The notes under the pieces are model-generated. The model saw nothing but the letters and a program-made list of their open reading frames with translations. It was not told where the DNA came from and ran no database searches. Positions 13,027 through 15,239 of a stretch of DNA of 15,239 nucleotides are shown piece by piece (position 1 is the first letter of the stretch; every line of letters starts with the position of its first letter). A program made the translations under genes and the position numbers. Origin of the DNA: Frankiaceae bacterium (GTDB taxonomy: Bacteria; Actinomycetota; Actinomycetes; JADGOU01); assembly GCA_017882835.1 (NCBI GenBank), contig JADGOU010000032.1:1-15239 (forward strand), in the 5' to 3' direction.

Positions 13027-14898
13027 TCAGCGGCCGGCGGCGTGACCCGGGCTCAGCTGGCCGGTGCCACCGTCGGCGACGCCGCGCATCGCCAGGCTGT
13101 GGGCGGTGTTGATGAGCGCGACGTGGGAGAAGGCCTGCGGGGTGTTGCCGGCCTGTCGCCGTGCCTTCGGGTCGTACTCCTCAGCGAGCAGGCCGACGTC
13201 GTTGCGCAGCGCCAGCAGGCGGTCGAACTGCGCCCGGGCCTCGGCGCCCCGACCGGAGCGGGCGTAGTTGTCCACCAGCCAGAAGCTGCAGGCCAGAAAT
13301 GCCGCCTCAGTGCCGCTCAGGCCGTCAACCCCGTGCTGTTCGCCGGAAGAACCGCTCGGACCGCCACCCGGGGCGTTGCCGGTGGAGTAGCGGTAGACCA
13401 AGCCGTCGTGCTGCAGCTGCTGCTCGATCGCCGCCACCGTGGCGACCATCCGCTCATCCGTTGCCGGCAGGAAGCCGACCAACGGCATCATCAGCACCGC
13501 GGCGTCCAGCTCGCGGCCGCCGTAGTACTGGGTGAAGGCTCCCAGCTCGGCATTCCAGGCCTGCTCGAGCACCTCGGCATGGACGGTGTCGCGCAGCTCT
13601 CGCCAGCGCTCGACCGGTCCATTGCAGCCGTACTCCTCCACCGCCCGCACCGCCCGGTCGAAGGCCACCCACACCATGAACCGGGAGTGGGTGAAGTGCC
13701 GATCCTCGCCGCGGACCTCCCACAGCCCCTTGTCCGCGCGCTGCCAGTTCGCGGTGAGGAAGTCGAGCAGCGCCAGTTGGACCGGCCAGGAGAAGTCGTC
13801 CTCGGCGATGCCGGCCTCGCGCGCCTGGTGCAGGGCGTTGAGCACTTCGCCGTAGACGTCGAGCTGGAACTGCTTGGCCGCCGCGTTGCCCACCCGGACC
13901 GGTCGCGATCCTTGGTAACCGGCCAGCCAATCCAGTTCGTACTCGGGCAGCTGACGCTCGCCGGCCGCGCCGTAGACGATCTGCAGGTCCTCCGGGTCAC
14001 CGGCGATGGCTCGCAGCAGCCACGCCCGCCAGGCCTCGGCTTCCTCGCGGTAGCCGGAGATGAGCAACGACCACAGCGTCAGCGTCGCGTCCCGCAGCCA
14101 GCAGTAGCGGTAGTCCCAGTTGCGGTCGCCGCCGAACTCCTCGGGCAGCGAGGTGGTCACGGCCGCGACGATGCCGCCGGTGGGGGCGTAGGTCAGCGCC
14201 TTGAGGGTGATCAGCGAGCGAACCACCGCGTCCCGGTCGGGGCCTTCGTAGGTGCACCGAGATGCCCACTGCTGCCAGAACCGGGCGGTGCGCTCGATCT
14301 CCCGGCTGGCGTGGTGGTAGTCCGGAATCTTCTCGACCGAGGAGAACCACACCATCGTGAACGACAGCGACTCCCCGGCGGAGACCGCGAACTCCGCCAG
14401 GTGCCGGCGCTCGTGCCCTTCGGGCAGCAGGTCACCCCGCAGGCAGACCGCGTCCGGACCGGCCACCGCGAGCAGGCACTCCTGGCCGCGCCGGTCCGTC
14501 GTCCGCCGTACCCAAGGGGTGGCCGAGCCGTAGACGAACCGCAGCACGAAGCGCATGCTCATCTCGACCCGGCCGGAGACGCCCTCGACCAGCCGGACGA
14601 CGTCGGCGTGCTGATCGCGCTCGGGCATGGCATCGACGACCCGGACGACGCCCGACGGCGTCTCGAACTCCGTCTCCAGCACCAGCGTCTCGTGCCGGTA
14701 ACGGCGGCGGACCGCCACGACCGGCCCACTCGGCGCGATCTGCCAGCGACCGTTGTCCTCGTCGCCGAGGATCGCGGCGAAGCAGGCTCCGGAGTCGAAC
14801 CGGGGCAGGCAGAGCCAGTCGATCGAGCCGTCCCGGCCGACCAGCGCCGCGGTGTGCTCGTCACCGATGACGGCGTAGTCCTCGATCGCCAGCGCCAT
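13027..14898 (-). CDS. Glycoside hydrolase family 15 protein (trehalase/glucoamylase type)
   Basis: This predicted cytoplasmic alpha-glucosidase of 623 residues resembles actinobacterial GH15 trehalases such as mycobacterial Rv2402, which split trehalose into glucose. The N-terminal beta-rich domain (1-200) starts IEDYAVIGDEHTAALVGRDGSIDWLCLPRFDSGACFAAILG, characteristic of this subgroup. The (alpha/alpha)6 barrel follows, with SLPEEFGGDRNWDYRYCWLRDATLTLWSLL (250-279), the family substrate-binding block. GLWEVRGEDRHFTHSRFMVW (391-410) probably supplies the catalytic acid Glu394. LLAEEYDPKARRQAGNTPQAFSHVALI (570-596) probably supplies the base at Glu573. ATG 14898 has GGGAGG 5 bases upstream; the frame extends to 15147 through low-complexity sequence and the 18-base duplication, and is rejected. 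No signal peptide is seen. Trehalose, kojibiose-type or maltodextrin substrates cannot be separated by sequence alone. Confidence 0.92.
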   Translation of the reverse strand: MALAIEDYAVIGDEHTAALVGRDGSIDWLCLPRFDSGACFAAILGDEDNGRWQIAPSGPVVAVRRRYRHETLVLETEFETPSGVVRVVDAMPERDQHADVVRLVEGVSGRVEMSMRFVLRFVYGSATPWVRRTTDRRGQECLLAVAGPDAVCLRGDLLPEGHERRHLAEFAVSAGESLSFTMVWFSSVEKIPDYHHASREIERTARFWQQWASRCTYEGPDRDAVVRSLITLKALTYAPTGGIVAAVTTSLPEEFGGDRNWDYRYCWLRDATLTLWSLLISGYREEAEAWRAWLLRAIAGDPEDLQIVYGAAGERQLPEYELDWLAGYQGSRPVRVGNAAAKQFQLDVYGEVLNALHQAREAGIAEDDFSWPVQLALLDFLTANWQRADKGLWEVRGEDRHFTHSRFMVWVAFDRAVRAVEEYGCNGPVERWRELRDTVHAEVLEQAWNAELGAFTQYYGGRELDAAVLMMPLVGFLPATDERMVATVAAIEQQLQHDGLVYRYSTGNAPGGGPSGSSGEQHGVDGLSGTEAAFLACSFWLVDNYARSGRGAEARAQFDRLLALRNDVGLLAEEYDPKARRQAGNTPQAFSHVALINTAHSLAMRGVADGGTGQLSPGHAAGR

Positions 14899-15003
14899 TG
14901 CTGCCTCCCTTCCGCCCGAGTCGCTTGGCAAGCTTAGGAAGCGCCCAGCCGGTGAACCCGGTGCGTCAACACGGTCGATCGCGCCGACACCGACGGTCGT
15001 GGC

Positions 15004-15017
15004 AGGACTTCCGTCCC
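15004..15017. promoter_or_regulatory. GGAC-N4-GTCC dyad resembling a DosR box core
   Basis: AGGACTTCCGTCCC has perfect GGAC/GTCC arms about a 4-base spacer and resembles the centre of the mycobacterial DosR/DevR palindrome (GGGACT...AGTCCC). It lies about 107 bases upstream of the GH15 start. A single short dyad in GC-rich DNA may be chance. Confidence 0.25.
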
Positions 15018-15102
15018 GCGATGAAGGAAATCCGCTTCGCCGGGTGCCGCGGCTACGAGGCTCAGCATGCCAAGCGCTACCACGACGTCGACGCTCCTTT
15101 GG

Positions 15103-15138
15103 GGTGACGCTTGCGACGAGGGTGACGCTTGCGACGAG
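15103..15138. repeat. Perfect 18-base tandem duplication
   Basis: GGTGACGCTTGCGACGAG is present twice, head to tail, at 15103-15120 and 15121-15138, with no mismatch. It is outside any convincing gene. Confidence 0.85.
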
Positions 15139-15199
15139 CCAAGACACCGATCAACTGGCGGGCGAGATGCTCGGGGAGCTGCCTCGTCGAGGCTGGCCG

Positions 15200-15238
15200 T
15201 CAGGAGGCAATGAGCCGCCAGGCGGCGGCGAGCAGCAA
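15200..15238 (-). CDS. Possible C-terminal end of a gene entering from the right
   Basis: Read on the minus strand from the window edge, twelve codons give LLLAAAWRLIAS followed by TGA (15202-15200). Third positions are almost all G/C, and the peptide has the look of the end of a small membrane protein. This is too short to identify. The competing reading is a plus-strand start at ATG 15210 with AGGAGG at 15202-15207, but that spacing of 2 bases is unusually tight. Confidence 0.3.
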   Translation of the reverse strand: MLLAAAWRLIAS

Positions 15239-15239
15239 A

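Larger units (their letters stand above)
14899..15199. promoter_or_regulatory. Upstream region of the GH15 gene
   Basis: I see no convincing gene in these 301 bases. They should carry the GH15 promoter. A -10-like TAAGCT is read on the minus strand at 14936-14931, but the nearest -35-like TTCACC (14956-14951) is only 14 bases away. Further up lie the GGAC/GTCC dyad (15005-15016) and the 18-base tandem duplication (15103-15138). A plus-strand frame from GTG 15104 is open to the window end but looks non-coding at its beginning. Confidence 0.35.

Noticed and set aside
12559..14937. A 792-codon plus-strand open frame opposite the GH15 and DUF3618 genes
   Set aside because: It spans two real genes and their intergenic gap on the other strand, with no recognisable domain and shadow-type composition.
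14899..15147. Longer start for the GH15 enzyme at 15147
   Set aside because: The extension crosses the 18-base duplication and low-complexity sequence, while ATG 14898 has GGGAGG at the right distance and the family N-terminus.
1..15239. Mobile element, prophage, CRISPR, toxin-antitoxin or biosynthetic cluster
   Set aside because: No transposase, integrase, regularly spaced repeat array with spacers, or clustered biosynthetic enzymes were seen; the few repeats are short tandem units at promoters or gene ends.
1..15239. tRNA, rRNA or riboswitch
   Set aside because: I saw no tRNA-like T-loop with matching stems, no rRNA stretch and no recognisable riboswitch core in the intergenic gaps; a covariance-model scan would be needed to exclude small RNAs.

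Overview
The window is chromosomal DNA from a high-GC Gram-positive bacterium of the Actinomycetota. The evidence is a very GC-rich sequence with G/C-dominated third codon positions, frequent GTG starts, and a WhiB-family iron-sulfur regulator, a family confined to actinobacteria and their phages. I cannot fix the genus. The content looks like ordinary chromosomal housekeeping and stress genes. There is no phage, insertion sequence, CRISPR array, tRNA or rRNA, and I found no clear new multi-gene system.

Layout. Bases 1-1409 (minus) hold most of a CPA1-type K+(Na+)/H+ antiporter that runs off the left edge. A 295-base divergent intergenic region separates it from a saccharopine-dehydrogenase-like trans-acting enoyl reductase (1705-2967, plus). 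This is followed 16 bases later by a broken, truncated inositol-monophosphatase-like gene (2984-3368). Converging on that remnant is a WhiD/WhiB3-type regulator (3717-3376, minus). Upstream of it lie three evenly spaced GTTAACGC repeats and a TetR regulator (4678-3944, minus). A universal stress protein (5206-4796, minus) and an APC-family amino acid permease (5387-6925, plus) diverge from a shared 180-base promoter region. Galactokinase (8119-6971, minus) converges on the permease.

Bases 8308-11080 (plus) form a tight, translationally coupled three-gene unit: an unrecognised 121-residue protein, the carbon-starvation peptide/pyruvate transporter CstA, and the small CstA partner YbdD/YjiX. 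A nested tandem repeat of four 13-14-base units lies directly in front of this unit's putative promoter. The minus strand from 14898 to 11094 carries a GH15 trehalase/glucoamylase-type enzyme, a DUF3618 membrane-anchored protein and an AI-2E-family transporter. The right edge may hold the last codons of another minus-strand gene, next to a perfect 18-base tandem duplication.

Taken together, the genes concern carbon acquisition and turnover (CstA-YbdD, galactokinase, amino acid permease, trehalose-type hydrolase), ion and stress homeostasis (antiporter, UspA) and redox-type regulation (WhiB). The most useful leads are the uncharacterised gene coupled to cstA, the repeat arrays placed at promoters, and the decaying phosphatase gene.
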